38,033 nucleotides of DNA from an uncultured Bacilli bacterium (GTDB lineage: Bacteria; Bacillota_I; Bacilli_A; RF39; UBA660): NCBI GenBank assembly GCA_947629475.1, contig CANRDV010000007.1:1-38033 (forward strand). The letters run 5' to 3'. Below the pieces are notes generated by a model. That model worked only from the letters and a program-made list of their open reading frames with translations, ran no database searches and was not told where the DNA came from. Below, piece after piece: positions 15,167 through 24,162 of the stretch. Position 1 is the first letter of the stretch. Each line of letters starts with the position of its first letter. The position numbers were made by a program, and so were the translations under genes.

Positions 15167-15607
15167 TCATCTCTCCTTTACTTTCATATTATTTTTTTTA
15201 TCGTAAAAAGAAGAAACATATATTTCAATGTCCTTCTCTACTTTTTGATATTCTTCCTTTATTTTTTCTTTTTCATTTGAATCAACAACTTTTAATAAGT
15301 TATCAAAAACAGAATCTAATTGATTACTTAAATTTATAAAGTTTTTATCATTCCATAACAAATTAGAAAAGTAATTTAGTTTTCTTAAAGTTTGATTACA
15401 TCCCTTTAATATTACATATTCTCCTGTCATGATACAATTATTTAAGAACCATTTTTCAAATCCTTTTTCTCCTAATTCATTATATAATTTTGTCAATCCC
15501 TTATGTTCTTCACTATAATAATATTTAGGATTAACATTACTACTGCATTGTCTAGTAAACACTTTACCATTTTTATAAGTTAAACTTTTAATAAATTCTC
15601 TACTCAT
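15167..15607 (-). CDS. Hypothetical 146-aa protein
   Basis: It starts MSREFIKSLTYKNGKVFTRQCSSN and ends MKVKER. Two helices near the C-terminus (LLKVVDSNEKEKIKEEYQKVEKDIEIYV) could form a short coiled coil. It has no membrane segment. The final codons AAG GAG AGA form the SD for the next gene. Family not recognised. Confidence 0.65.
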   Translation of the reverse strand: MSREFIKSLTYKNGKVFTRQCSSNVNPKYYYSEEHKGLTKLYNELGEKGFEKWFLNNCIMTGEYVILKGCNQTLRKLNYFSNLLWNDKNFINLSNQLDSVFDNLLKVVDSNEKEKIKEEYQKVEKDIEIYVSSFYDKKNNMKVKER

Positions 15608-15611
15608 AATT

Positions 15612-15977
15612 TCATCTCTCCTTTTCTTTCATATTATCTTTTATTTTATCTAATTCTATATCACTATTAACATAAGAATTTATTGCAATTTGTAAATCTT
15701 CAATAGTTTTACAATTATACTTTTTTGTATTTGAATTTTGACTTAAAGTAACCTCTTGAATATCCTTGTTAAATTCGATTGTAATTTTAAAGTCTTTAGC
15801 TATGTTGGGTGGAGGAAAAGGTTTATAGGATGTTTCAATATAATCATTATATTCCAATACAAATTTTTCAGAATCGTATTTTTCCTCTACTAAACATTTT
15901 GCTTCTTCATAACTATTAGCTTTTTGATTCACAACTCTACTTAAAATTTCAGTTATTTCAACTTTATAATTTCCCAT
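15612..15977 (-). CDS. DpnD/PcfM-family protein
   Basis: A 121-aa protein whose first half, YKVEITEILSRVVNQKANSYEEAKCLVEEKY, is a clear DpnD/PcfM domain (K-V-x-I-T-E-x-L-S-R-V-V, then A-x-S-x-E-E-A). A second small strand-rich domain follows (FKITIEFNKDIQEVTLSQNSN). PcfM occurs in conjugative plasmids of enterococci and DpnD in a restriction locus; their function is unknown. It is one of at least four such domains in this element. Confidence 0.85.
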   Translation of the reverse strand: MGNYKVEITEILSRVVNQKANSYEEAKCLVEEKYDSEKFVLEYNDYIETSYKPFPPPNIAKDFKITIEFNKDIQEVTLSQNSNTKKYNCKTIEDLQIAINSYVNSDIELDKIKDNMKEKER

Positions 15978-15983
15978 AAACTA

Positions 15984-16307
15984 TCACCTTTCCCTTTCAT
16001 AAACTCGATTATTATATCTTTTTGTTTTAGGGTGTTCTTTGAATCGCCTATTTGATATTAAATCCTGAATTTTTTCTACTTGTTCATTGCTTTCACAAAA
16101 TTTATAATAATCAACAAAATCATTTTCACCAAAATCAATTTGTTTATTAGTTAGTAAAGAACCTGCTCTATTAACTAAAACATTTTTCTCAATAGTTGAT
16201 ATAATATTATCAAAATCATTTTCTCTTAAATCATAACAAAAGAATCCACCTCTTTCATAAAACAATTTTTCATTTGGTGTTAAAGGTTCTCTTAATAAGT
16301 ATTTCAA
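15984..16307 (-). CDS. Hypothetical protein ending in -YERER
   Basis: 107 aa if started at the TTG at 16307 (MKYLLREPLTPNEKLFYERGG), which lies 8 bases after the SD AGGGAAAGG; the track begins at a GTG overlapping that site. The C-terminus is RVYERER, coded by TAT GAA AGG GAA AGG, which doubles as the SD of the next gene. Soluble, with no recognised domain. Confidence 0.6.
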   Translation of the reverse strand: MKYLLREPLTPNEKLFYERGGFFCYDLRENDFDNIISTIEKNVLVNRAGSLLTNKQIDFGENDFVDYYKFCESNEQVEKIQDLISNRRFKEHPKTKRYNNRVYERER

Positions 16308-16312
16308 CTTAA

Positions 16313-16855
16313 TCACCTTTCCCTTTCATAATGTTTTAATGTAGATAAATTTCGATTATCATTAAATCTTGTTTCTAAATCTCCATAGCCAATTATTTTG
16401 TATTCATCTTCATTTATTCCAATTACTTCATCTAAGCCATATTTTTTAATTTCTTCTTTTAAAATCTCTATATCTTTATCCGTATATCTTTCTTTATAAT
16501 CCTCATTCCAATCATCTTCTGTGATATGACACATACTAGATTCCGAAGAACGGACATTATCATATATTTCTTTAAGAAGTTTTGAACATTTAGATATTTT
16601 AGGAAGTTTTAGATAATCATAAAAAGAACAATAAATCATTGCTTTAAAAGAAGTTATTATTTCTTGATTTGTTAGTTTCTTACTATGATTCTTTACATTC
16701 AATTCAAGATTTTCCTTACTTTCACTTATTATAATATTAGCAACTTGTCTATTTCCTATAAACAAATTAGCTTCACATTTTATATCTCCATAATCACTTA
16801 TCCAAAAACTGGATATTCTCACTTTTTTCTTTTTTAAGTTTTTTATTTTTTCCAT
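16313..16855 (-). CDS. Hypothetical protein ending in -YERER
   Basis: 180 aa from the ATG at 16855 (MEKIKNLKKKKVRISS), which has AAGGAG at correct spacing; the track start is 11 codons earlier. It has a strand-rich N-terminus with a Lys-rich opening. The C-terminal region is acidic (ITEDDWNEDYKERY, then IGINEDEYKIIGYGDLETRF). The last 15 coding bases are identical to those of the following gene. Function not recognised. Confidence 0.65.
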   Translation of the reverse strand: MEKIKNLKKKKVRISSFWISDYGDIKCEANLFIGNRQVANIIISESKENLELNVKNHSKKLTNQEIITSFKAMIYCSFYDYLKLPKISKCSKLLKEIYDNVRSSESSMCHITEDDWNEDYKERYTDKDIEILKEEIKKYGLDEVIGINEDEYKIIGYGDLETRFNDNRNLSTLKHYERER

Positions 16856-16859
16856 AATC

Positions 16860-17099
16860 CTATCTCTCCTTATCCTTATTTTTTTCAATTATTTTTTCAA
16901 ATTTATCAGTACCATAAACTAAAGCAAGATGGCTTCCATTATCCCATTTCATCTGGATTTGTCCTTCATCATCAACTTCTTCCACAGTTCCTCTTGTATT
17001 AGGTGGTACTGGGTAATTATCATCCATAAAAATTAATCTAATTCTTGTTCCAACTGGATATTTATTCCTTAAAAAATTTAATTTTTCTTCTTTTAACAT
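16860..17099 (-). CDS. DUF4314 family protein
   Basis: A 79-aa protein, LRNKYPVGTRIRLIFMDDNYPVPPNTRGTVEEVDDEGQIQMKWDNGSHLALVYGTDKF. The sequence matches the DUF4314 pattern (YP-x-G-T-R-x-x-L-x-x-M-x-D-x-x-x-P-V-P-x-G-x-x-G-x-V), an SH3-like small barrel found in conjugative elements of Bacillota. The role is unknown; a barrel of this kind could bind DNA or protein. It has a good SD, AAAGGGGAAAAG. Confidence 0.85.
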   Translation of the reverse strand: MLKEEKLNFLRNKYPVGTRIRLIFMDDNYPVPPNTRGTVEEVDDEGQIQMKWDNGSHLALVYGTDKFEKIIEKNKDKER

Positions 17100-17113
17100 A
17101 CTTTTCCCCTTTC

Positions 17114-18028
17114 TTATCTTTCCATTTCTCTATTTTTAATTTTTGATATTTCATCAATGTATTCACATACCTTAGAAGCTTTAGAAATAGCATCAAATAA
17201 TTCTTTGGGATTGGATTCTAACAACTCAATCCAACTTTGAATATATGCTTTATGATTTTCATAATGTTTTTCTTCAACGACAATATTCATATCTTGCATT
17301 AAAAAAGAAGAACTTATTTCAGCTACAAGTTCTTCTCGTGCATAATCAACTGTTCCATATCTATTTTCTATTTTCCTATTAAGTCTTTTTGGATGCCCTG
17401 TTGCATGGCTTATTTCATGTAATTGGGTTGCATAATAGGAATAATTATCAAAAAATTTATCACTAGATGGTAAAACTATTTTATCGTTTTCAATATCATA
17501 AAAAGAATTATTACCATTTTCAATGTATTTAACATTTAAGTTTTTAATTATTGTCTTAATTTTTTTAGGTATCTCTTTACTATCAATATTTTTACTTTTT
17601 TCTTTAGTAATTCCATCAACAAGGTCTGCATTAAATACATAATAAACATTATTAATCATTCTAAAATCTTCTTTTTCTTCAGGATGTTCTTTGATATAGT
17701 TCTTATATTCTTTAATTTCATATTTTCTCTTTTGTTTAAAATTATACATACTCCAAAATTCAAGTGGGACACCTCTACCTTTTGCTTCTTTTTTTAATTT
17801 CCACCCTTTTCTTTGGATTTGAACATAAGTAAACCATCTTGAATCTTTATATTCAAATAAAGATGCAATCAAGTTTAATAATAATTCATTTACACCCTTA
17901 TATTCAATATTAGATATTCCGTTTTTATGCTTATCTACTTTCCAAGTTCTTTGCCAGGGGATTTTATTTTCCTTTAAGCACTCTATATACATTTTTATTA
18001 ATTGTTCTCTTGTTTTAGAATTAATCAT
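17114..18028 (-). CDS. ardC: ArdC-like antirestriction protein with zinc-metallopeptidase domain
   Basis: A 304-aa protein with two parts. Residues about 5-110 (CLKENKIPWQRTWKV, YKGVNELLL, DSRWFTYVQIQRKGWKLKKEAKG) are the ArdC N-terminal single-strand DNA-binding domain. Residues about 190-290 hold HEISHATGHPKRLNR (HExxH) and the downstream EELVAEISSSFL, giving the H-H-E zinc site of ArdC-type peptidases. ArdC proteins protect incoming single-stranded DNA from host nucleases during transfer. It sits in the operon after the VirB6-like gene, separated by 1 base. No residues appear to be missing. Confidence 0.9.
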   Translation of the reverse strand: MINSKTREQLIKMYIECLKENKIPWQRTWKVDKHKNGISNIEYKGVNELLLNLIASLFEYKDSRWFTYVQIQRKGWKLKKEAKGRGVPLEFWSMYNFKQKRKYEIKEYKNYIKEHPEEKEDFRMINNVYYVFNADLVDGITKEKSKNIDSKEIPKKIKTIIKNLNVKYIENGNNSFYDIENDKIVLPSSDKFFDNYSYYATQLHEISHATGHPKRLNRKIENRYGTVDYAREELVAEISSSFLMQDMNIVVEEKHYENHKAYIQSWIELLESNPKELFDAISKASKVCEYIDEISKIKNREMER

Positions 18029-18029
18029 A

Positions 18030-18872
18030 TTATAACCCCATCATTTCTCTTACCACTCGGTCTGACATTTTTATAGTACCAACTAAAATTAACATATTAA
18101 ATATAATTTCTACAATGTAAGTCCATACTTGAGTAACGGCTGGTAATGATGAATCTACAACAGGAGGAGTAGATGCAAAAAGTGAGAATATTATACACGA
18201 TAATACTATAATCGCCCCTTCCAAGCAAACAGCCATAAAAGATTTTAAAAAACTTTTACCTATATGGCTAGTAGGTTCACCAGCAAATGTTGAAAGTGGA
18301 ATCGGTGCAATAGCCGTATATAAATACAATTTAAAGAATCTACCATACACAGTTAAAATCATTATAAACGATAAAACCGTTATAAAGATTCCTCCAATTA
18401 ACGATACAGCCCACAAAGGTATTTTATCAAAGAAACTACAACTATTAACAGCACTTATGATGCTACTAGGCAATAAAGTTTGGGCAGGACTACCAAATCC
18501 TGCTGATGAAATAATTGTTGTAACAATACCTTGTACGATTTTAAATAATGCTAACATTAAATCTAAGCCGTATGTTATTACCATTTTTGCTAGTGCGAAT
18601 CTAACAAATAACTTAAAAATTTGTTCTGGTCTTTTTACTTCTGCAAAGCTTCCACAAGTTTTAATTAAACCTACAACAAAGAATAACACCAATAATCCAA
18701 AAGCAATAGCCTGTAATGCACCATTGATATCTAACATTACACTCCAAATTCCTCCACCTTTGAATGTTTCAGGAGATTGTGTAATTAAACTCCAAATTTC
18801 GCTTACTTTATCATTCCAAGTTTCAAGTGCATTTGAAAGTAGATTAATAATCCAACCACTTTTTTCTTCCAT
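18030..18872 (-). CDS. VirB6/TrbL-like conjugation membrane protein
   Basis: A 280-aa polytopic protein with about six membrane segments (for example ALQAIAFGLLVLFFVVGLI, VSLIGGIFITVLSFIMIL, GAIIVLSCIIFSLFAS, IIFNMLILVGTIKMSD). The motif YTAIAPIPLSTFAGE, followed by KSFLKSFMAVCLEG, is typical of the VirB6-like protein of Tn1549/CTn transfer regions. It should form part of the inner-membrane channel. It has a strong SD, GGAGGTG. The gene is more GC-rich than its neighbours, as expected for a conserved membrane component. Confidence 0.88.
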   Translation of the reverse strand: MEEKSGWIINLLSNALETWNDKVSEIWSLITQSPETFKGGGIWSVMLDINGALQAIAFGLLVLFFVVGLIKTCGSFAEVKRPEQIFKLFVRFALAKMVITYGLDLMLALFKIVQGIVTTIISSAGFGSPAQTLLPSSIISAVNSCSFFDKIPLWAVSLIGGIFITVLSFIMILTVYGRFFKLYLYTAIAPIPLSTFAGEPTSHIGKSFLKSFMAVCLEGAIIVLSCIIFSLFASTPPVVDSSLPAVTQVWTYIVEIIFNMLILVGTIKMSDRVVREMMGL

Positions 18873-18909
18873 TTTGTATCACCTCCAGAATCAATAGAAA
18901 AAAAATTCA

Positions 18910-19227
18910 CTATCCCATAATTATATTAAGAATTGTCTTAGCACAAGCAATTACAATTCCACCTAGAATTGTTAAAATACTACTTGCTCTCTGACTTGGA
19001 TCGTGGCTTTTTAAGGCAAGTCCAAATTGCACTAGACCAAAAAGAACCATAATTACTCCAACAGCTTGTACAATATCAAAAATAAAATTAGATAAATTAT
19101 TAACAACTGTTAAAGGATTTTCCCCTCCTACTTCTTCAGCATAAACAACTGGTGTCATTAACATAAATAATATTTTAGAACTAACAACCATAGTTCCTAT
19201 TTTTTTAATCTTTTTCATTATTTTCAT
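18910..19227 (-). CDS. Pilin-like/Maff2-type small membrane protein
   Basis: 105 aa from the ATG at 19227 (SD AAAGGA); the track start is 3 codons earlier. It has a signal peptide ending near MTPVVYA-EE, then two membrane segments, IFDIVQAVGVIMVLFGLVQFGLAL and ILTILGGIVIACAKTILNII, joined by SHDPSQRASS. This is the VirB2/TrbC-like pilin layout; proteins of this sort lie between VirD4 and VirB6 in Tn1549-like elements. Its start is nested in the end of the VirD4 gene (overlap 23 bases), so expression is coupled. Confidence 0.82.
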   Translation of the reverse strand: MKIMKKIKKIGTMVVSSKILFMLMTPVVYAEEVGGENPLTVVNNLSNFIFDIVQAVGVIMVLFGLVQFGLALKSHDPSQRASSILTILGGIVIACAKTILNIIMG

Positions 19228-21037
19228 TTTTATCATCCTTTCTCTTTAAATATTCATCTATTTCACTACTAGAAATTATTTCATAATCATCCTCAAGTTC
19301 TAATTTTTCCAAATCTAAAAAATTATAATTTTTAATATTATAATCAAGGGTTATAGTTCCAATAGAATAATCAGTTTTATCATGAACATAAACCTTTCCT
19401 TTACCATCAGCACTTTCTCCAACTTTGGGATGTTTTAAAATATCGTATTTTTTATCTATTATTGGTCTTTCTCCTCTAATAAATAAAATTGCATATTTAT
19501 TATCCAATAATCTAACTTCATCAGGGGTTAATAATTCTCTACCACTCAATTGATAATTAGTAGAATAACTACCACTATGACCTGTGCTTTTTCCGTAAGT
19601 ATTAATATCTAAGTTTTCTTTCCCTAATAATTCGCTAATATATTTATGAGTTTCTAACTCGTTTCCACCTAAATATAAAAATTCATCACAATTACCTAAA
19701 ATAGAACCCCATTGCTTATCAAATAATGCTTTCAACTGTGCTAAATTTTGCAATATAATGCTTACTGAAACCTCTCTTGAACGCATAACTGAAAGAATCT
19801 TTTCAAAATCATCAGGTAAACTAACATTTGCGAACTCATCCATCAGAAAGTGAACATGAACTGGTAACCTTCCACCATACTTATTGTCGGCAATAAAAAA
19901 TAATTGTTGGAATAATTGTGTATAAAGAATACTTACTAAAAAATTAAAACTTGTATCATTATCTGGAATTAAAGCAAATAGTGCTGTTTTTCTTTCTCCT
20001 AATAATTCTAATTCTAACTCATCAATAGATGTTAATTTTGCTAAACTATTTAAGTTAAATTTTTCAAGTCTTGAAGCAAGAGTTATTTGAATAGATTTTA
20101 AAGTTTTAGCACCTGCGTTACGATATTCTCTGTAATATTTTAAAGCTATGTGATTAGGATTAACTGATTCTAATTTATTAAATAAAATATCCAATGGACT
20201 TAAATAGTAATCATCATCCTCTTTAACATCACCTGCTCTAAGCATCTCCAATACCATTGGAAAATTTTGCTCATCTTCAGGTGCTTCATACATTAAATAA
20301 AATATTAAACTAGATAGTAACATCATGGCACTATTATCCCAAAATGGGTCGCTACTTTGACTACCTTTAGGAGTTGTTGACTTAAATAGATTCGTTACAA
20401 GTTTTTGAATATCATTATCATTTTTCAAGTAAACAAATGGATTATAACAATCACTATTATCCATGTTTATTAAATTTAAAACTTTAATTTCATATCCTTC
20501 TTTTTTTAAGAAATTACCTGTATCCCTAAGTATTTCGCCTTTAGGATCGAGGACAACAAAAGAAGTATTGGCTTGCAAGATATTAGGTTTACAATAAAAT
20601 CTTGTTTTACCAGCTCCAGAACCTCCACATACTAAAGTATTTAAGTTTCTCCTGTGTTTTCTACCATCTAATCCTATTGAAACATTTTGAGTTAATATTT
20701 TATTGGCATAAATATTTTCATCATGATATTTTTTATTTATTTCTTTATAATTCCCCCATTTAGCACTTCCGTACTCCTCACCTTTACGATAATTTTTTCT
20801 AGTAGAATAATAAGCCAATAATAAAAATCCATAACAAAGTAAAAATACAAAAACAGTTTTTATACTATTTTGACAAAACTCTACTTTATATGGATTCTCT
20901 ATAATTTTTGGAAAATTTTCTATAATTCCAACTAATCCTTTATCTGAATATGGAGCTACTAATAAAGCAATCCATATTACTGGAACTAATCCAATAATAC
21001 AAAGCATTGCAATATCTTTTCTAACTTCATCTCTCAT
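19205..21037 (-). CDS. virD4: VirD4/TraG-type coupling protein
   Basis: A 610-aa coupling ATPase that delivers the relaxase-DNA complex to the channel. Two N-terminal membrane segments (about residues 9-29 and 58-77) precede GEEYGSAKWG. Walker A is CGGSGAGKTRFYCKPNI at about 137-153. FVVLDPKGEILRD, SSDPFWDNSAMML and Walker B FLMDEFANV followed by SIILQNLAQLKALF complete the signature. Length and order are normal. Its start overlaps the 64-aa gene before it by 11 bases, and no strong SD is seen, so translation may depend on coupling. Confidence 0.95.
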   Translation of the reverse strand: MRDEVRKDIAMLCIIGLVPVIWIALLVAPYSDKGLVGIIENFPKIIENPYKVEFCQNSIKTVFVFLLCYGFLLLAYYSTRKNYRKGEEYGSAKWGNYKEINKKYHDENIYANKILTQNVSIGLDGRKHRRNLNTLVCGGSGAGKTRFYCKPNILQANTSFVVLDPKGEILRDTGNFLKKEGYEIKVLNLINMDNSDCYNPFVYLKNDNDIQKLVTNLFKSTTPKGSQSSDPFWDNSAMMLLSSLIFYLMYEAPEDEQNFPMVLEMLRAGDVKEDDDYYLSPLDILFNKLESVNPNHIALKYYREYRNAGAKTLKSIQITLASRLEKFNLNSLAKLTSIDELELELLGERKTALFALIPDNDTSFNFLVSILYTQLFQQLFFIADNKYGGRLPVHVHFLMDEFANVSLPDDFEKILSVMRSREVSVSIILQNLAQLKALFDKQWGSILGNCDEFLYLGGNELETHKYISELLGKENLDINTYGKSTGHSGSYSTNYQLSGRELLTPDEVRLLDNKYAILFIRGERPIIDKKYDILKHPKVGESADGKGKVYVHDKTDYSIGTITLDYNIKNYNFLDLEKLELEDDYEIISSSEIDEYLKRKDDKNENNEKD

Positions 21038-21221
21038 AACTATTATCTCTTATTCTAAGAATTTTTTTTCTTTCTCCTTCATCAATTAATCTTTCTAATA
21101 ATTCGTTGATTGGAGAAATATCTCTATCATTTAGTCTTTCACTATCTTTGAATAATTGTAAAGAATTTATAATAATACCTATATCATAACTATCTAACAT
21201 TATTTTTACTTTATCTTTCAT
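21027..21221 (-). CDS. Hypothetical 64-aa protein
   Basis: It starts MKDKVKIMLDSYDIGIIINSLQ inside the end of the LtrC-like gene and ends SYER inside the start of virD4. SD AGGGAGAG. Two helices with a charged middle, similar in size to small proteins found before VirD4 in Tn1549-like elements (PcfD-like position). Function not recognised. Confidence 0.65.
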   Translation of the reverse strand: MKDKVKIMLDSYDIGIIINSLQLFKDSERLNDRDISPINELLERLIDEGERKKILRIRDNSYER

Positions 21222-22098
21222 GATTTTCTCTCCCTTGAATTACTATATCGTGTTCTTTAGTATCAATTGATAAATACTTATTAATTTGCTTATTAATATC
21301 ATTTAAACTATTTTTCATTAAGTTTAGTTCTTCATATACTTTTGATTGTTCCATACTTGAAAATATTTTCATAAATTCTTCTTTTGGAAATTCTTTATCA
21401 ACACCATACTTTTTACAAATCATATAACTTATGCAGTCGGACATTTTATCTATATGTTCATCACTTTTTAAGGCTAGTTCTGATTCATCCATTTTTTCAT
21501 AATAATTAGCTTTTGCTAATTCTTTAGAAATAGATTTAATAGCTACATCATAATCTTCAGTTCTAACAACATAAATTGTATTTTTATCTTTATCCCATGA
21601 TGCCATTTTACCATTATCTAAACTATCAACAGCTTCAATTTTAGGATTATCTTTACTAACTAAAGCTTGCAACAACATTTTCTTATCATATTGTGTAAAA
21701 TTTATTTGTATATCAGTATTAGAAATATCAATCACTTTCTTTGCATTAAATGGTGTAATTAAAACATTATCTTTATTTTTATAAGGTTGTCCAGGTTCTA
21801 GTATAATTATACTTTTTGGATATTTTTCATCAAAATTAACATTTAATTCTTTCCATTTTTTATATTCTCTAAGTTGAGTTGCATTCGGCATCTGCATTGA
21901 TATTAATATAGCATTTCTAACTGAATAATTATAAAAATGACTTTGAACATTAACATAAGTTTCTAAAAAGTCCGAATCCTTTTGTAACTGTTCCATTCCT
22001 TTATCTATAAGTTCGTATGCTTTTGTTAAATCTTCTTTCTTTTTCATCTTATATTTTTCAACATCATAAGTTGCATTTTCATTTGTTTCATTATTCAT
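21211..22098 (-). CDS. LtrC/ArdC-N-like protein
   Basis: A 295-aa soluble protein. The segment TYVNVQSHFYNYSVRNAILISMQMPNATQLREYKKW is the N-terminal motif of ArdC/LtrC-type proteins (Y-S-x-x-N-x-x-L-I-x-x-Q-x-P), probably binding single-stranded DNA. VDSLDNGKMASWDKDKNTIYV lies further on. No HExxH is present, unlike the ArdC protein at 17114. LtrC-like genes lie beside PcfB and VirD4 in many Gram-positive elements. It is probably a helper in DNA processing during transfer. Confidence 0.75.
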   Translation of the reverse strand: MNNETNENATYDVEKYKMKKKEDLTKAYELIDKGMEQLQKDSDFLETYVNVQSHFYNYSVRNAILISMQMPNATQLREYKKWKELNVNFDEKYPKSIIILEPGQPYKNKDNVLITPFNAKKVIDISNTDIQINFTQYDKKMLLQALVSKDNPKIEAVDSLDNGKMASWDKDKNTIYVVRTEDYDVAIKSISKELAKANYYEKMDESELALKSDEHIDKMSDCISYMICKKYGVDKEFPKEEFMKIFSSMEQSKVYEELNLMKNSLNDINKQINKYLSIDTKEHDIVIQGRENHER

Positions 22099-22099
22099 T

Positions 22100-22840
22100 T
22101 TATCTCACCTTTCCTTTTCTCTTTTTTCTTTTATTTGTCATAATCTTATTTTTTTGCAAATCATGTTCTTTCGTGGTTTGTTTTTGTTGTAGTTCCTTCT
22201 TTATATTGTTTAATTCTTCACGAACAGAAGGTTTCCCATTTTTAGAAGCCACCCGAGATTCGCTTTTGTTCTCTAATGAAAGCTCGGACAGAGGGCTTTT
22301 TTCTGTCGTTGCAACTTTGGGGTTTCTTTTTTCATTTGGATTCTTTATTATGTCATTAACTAACTTTTCTTCATTTGATATAACTTCAATACCATTCTTT
22401 TGAGCATCTTCTATCATTTTATCAATTTTATCTTTTTTAATTTCGCTCTTTATATCGGCAATATTAACTGATGATAATTGAAATCTTCTAATAATGTAAT
22501 TAACTTTTTCCATATCATCTGCTTTTACCATTATATCAACCATTCCATCTTTATTTTTGTTATTTTTGCTAGTAATAAGTGTATAAGTGAATCCAAACTT
22601 TTTAGATTCTTCATTAAACTTCTTCAAATCATCTTCTTTTAAAGAAAATATCTTTAAAGGACTTCCTGATTTTATCATTGCATTTAAAGTCATTCTTCCT
22701 TTACTCTTTTTAGGTTCTTTTGACATTGCATAAAGCATAACCACTAAATTTTTTAATCCAACTCCACCTAATTTTAAAGCAACTTCCATTCCTTCTAGTG
22801 CCATTTTAACAACTATTTCTGCTGATTCACTTGCTCCCAT
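22100..22840 (-). CDS. pcfB: PcfB-like protein (DUF3801)
   Basis: A 246-aa protein. The N-terminal half, AEIVVKMALEGMEVALKLGGVGLKNLVVMLYAM, then GRMTLNAMIKSGSPLKIFSLKEDDLKKFNEESKKFGFTY, is the DUF3801/PcfB pattern. The C-terminal 90 residues are charged and disordered, ending in a Lys/Arg-rich tail. PcfB is a relaxosome accessory factor in pCF10-type systems that links the relaxase to the coupling protein. Its SD GGAGGTG and start lie inside the 3' end of the relaxase gene (28-base overlap). Confidence 0.88.
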   Translation of the reverse strand: MGASESAEIVVKMALEGMEVALKLGGVGLKNLVVMLYAMSKEPKKSKGRMTLNAMIKSGSPLKIFSLKEDDLKKFNEESKKFGFTYTLITSKNNKNKDGMVDIMVKADDMEKVNYIIRRFQLSSVNIADIKSEIKKDKIDKMIEDAQKNGIEVISNEEKLVNDIIKNPNEKRNPKVATTEKSPLSELSLENKSESRVASKNGKPSVREELNNIKKELQQKQTTKEHDLQKNKIMTNKRKKRKGKVR

Positions 22841-24162
22841 TCTTTATTCACCTCCAATTTTTTCTCTTTTTCAAATTCAGCAATATTTTTTTCAACAACC
22901 CCTGATCGTTCACTTATTCCATCACATAGTTTCACCTCCAATCTTTTTTCTTCTAAACTATTAGTGATTTTTTCTATTTCACTACGAATATTTATTTTTT
23001 CATCCTCATTGCTAATTCTTTTAATCTTAATCCATAAATTATGTCTTTCACTATCTAATTCTTCAATATCATTAATTAAATTAGTTCTATATAATAAAAG
23101 TTGCTCATAAGTTTTTATTTCATTTCTTACAAGCAATCTTGTCTGTTCTGATATTTCATTCATTTTATTTTCTTCTACTCTTAAAGTAGGAGAAATAAAT
23201 TTATTGGGATAATGTCTTGGATAAACCTTTAGAATATAACAATAATATTTATATAATCCATATAATCCTTTGCTTTTTTGTTTTTGACTTTTCTTAAATA
23301 CTTTAGTTTTTATATTAGGATTATAAGATTCAATAAATGGTACTCTTGTTGCTTGTTCTTTTTCTATTCTAGTTATTATTGAATTGATAGAATAATTTTC
23401 TCCAAAACTTCTTTCTATTCTAATATTTTTTTTATAGGGTTCTCTCCTAATACTTAATTTATTATATCTATTAATTACTTCATATCCCATTTTATTCATT
23501 AAAGAAAGAAAATCATTATATGAATAAGACATAGCAATAGCTCTATCTAAATCTTCTTTAGCTATAATATGGTAATTACTTTTTTCAATACTTTTAATAT
23601 AATAGTTTTCATAATTAATTTTATTTTTTTCAGTATTGTTAGTTTTAACAACACTTAATCCATATTCTTCACATAAACAATCGGATATATGCCTTAATCT
23701 TGCATAAGAAGTTCTATCATCAGAATATTTTTTACCATCTTTAAAAGAAACCGAATTAATTACAAAATGGTTATGGATATGATTAGTATTGTTATGTGTT
23801 GCAACAATTACCTCAAATCTATCTCCCCAAACTTCTTCGGCTAGCATAACACCAATCTTATGTGCTAAATCAGGTGTTACTTCTCCCTCTTGAAAAGATT
23901 GAAAAGCATGAAATCCTAATATTCCATCTACCTTGTCATATTCCATTTTTGTAAAAACCATATCTTTATAAGCTGTATCTAAATTACAGTTTATTGCACT
24001 TACATAGCAAGTTGCTTCACTTTGAACATTAGTATCCATATATTCTTTTAAATTATGAAGTTCCATATAACTGCCATCACTCATAGTTTTTTCTTCGTTA
24101 CTTATATATTTAATAACATTATCTAATCTTGATTTAATTTTCCAAATACCAGTTGTTGCCAT
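22813..24162 (-). CDS. mobA: MOBP-type relaxase
   Basis: A 449-aa relaxase expected to nick oriT and lead the strand into the recipient. The N-terminus MATTGIWKIKSRLDNVIKYI holds a candidate catalytic Tyr (about residue 19). IVATHNNTNHIHNHFVINS is the His-triad metal motif at about residues 120-138, and SYARLRHISDCLCEEYGLSVV follows as in Tn1549/TnpZ-like proteins. The C-terminal third is a coiled-coil-prone tail. No helicase or primase domain is fused to it. Its start overlaps the end of MobC by 1 base (TAATG). Confidence 0.95.
   Translation of the reverse strand: MATTGIWKIKSRLDNVIKYISNEEKTMSDGSYMELHNLKEYMDTNVQSEATCYVSAINCNLDTAYKDMVFTKMEYDKVDGILGFHAFQSFQEGEVTPDLAHKIGVMLAEEVWGDRFEVIVATHNNTNHIHNHFVINSVSFKDGKKYSDDRTSYARLRHISDCLCEEYGLSVVKTNNTEKNKINYENYYIKSIEKSNYHIIAKEDLDRAIAMSYSYNDFLSLMNKMGYEVINRYNKLSIRREPYKKNIRIERSFGENYSINSIITRIEKEQATRVPFIESYNPNIKTKVFKKSQKQKSKGLYGLYKYYCYILKVYPRHYPNKFISPTLRVEENKMNEISEQTRLLVRNEIKTYEQLLLYRTNLINDIEELDSERHNLWIKIKRISNEDEKINIRSEIEKITNSLEEKRLEVKLCDGISERSGVVEKNIAEFEKEKKLEVNKEWEQVNQQK

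Noticed and set aside
19828-19837. TTTGCGAAC-like motif as an extra integrase arm site
   Set aside because: It lies inside virD4, coding the conserved DEFANV motif, is single, and is far from either end.
22017-22403. 128-aa plus-strand ORF
   Set aside because: It is the antisense shadow of the LtrC-like and PcfB-like genes, Phe/Leu/Ser-rich as expected from complementary AT-rich coding, without a ribosome site. The same applies to the other plus-strand ORFs in the track.
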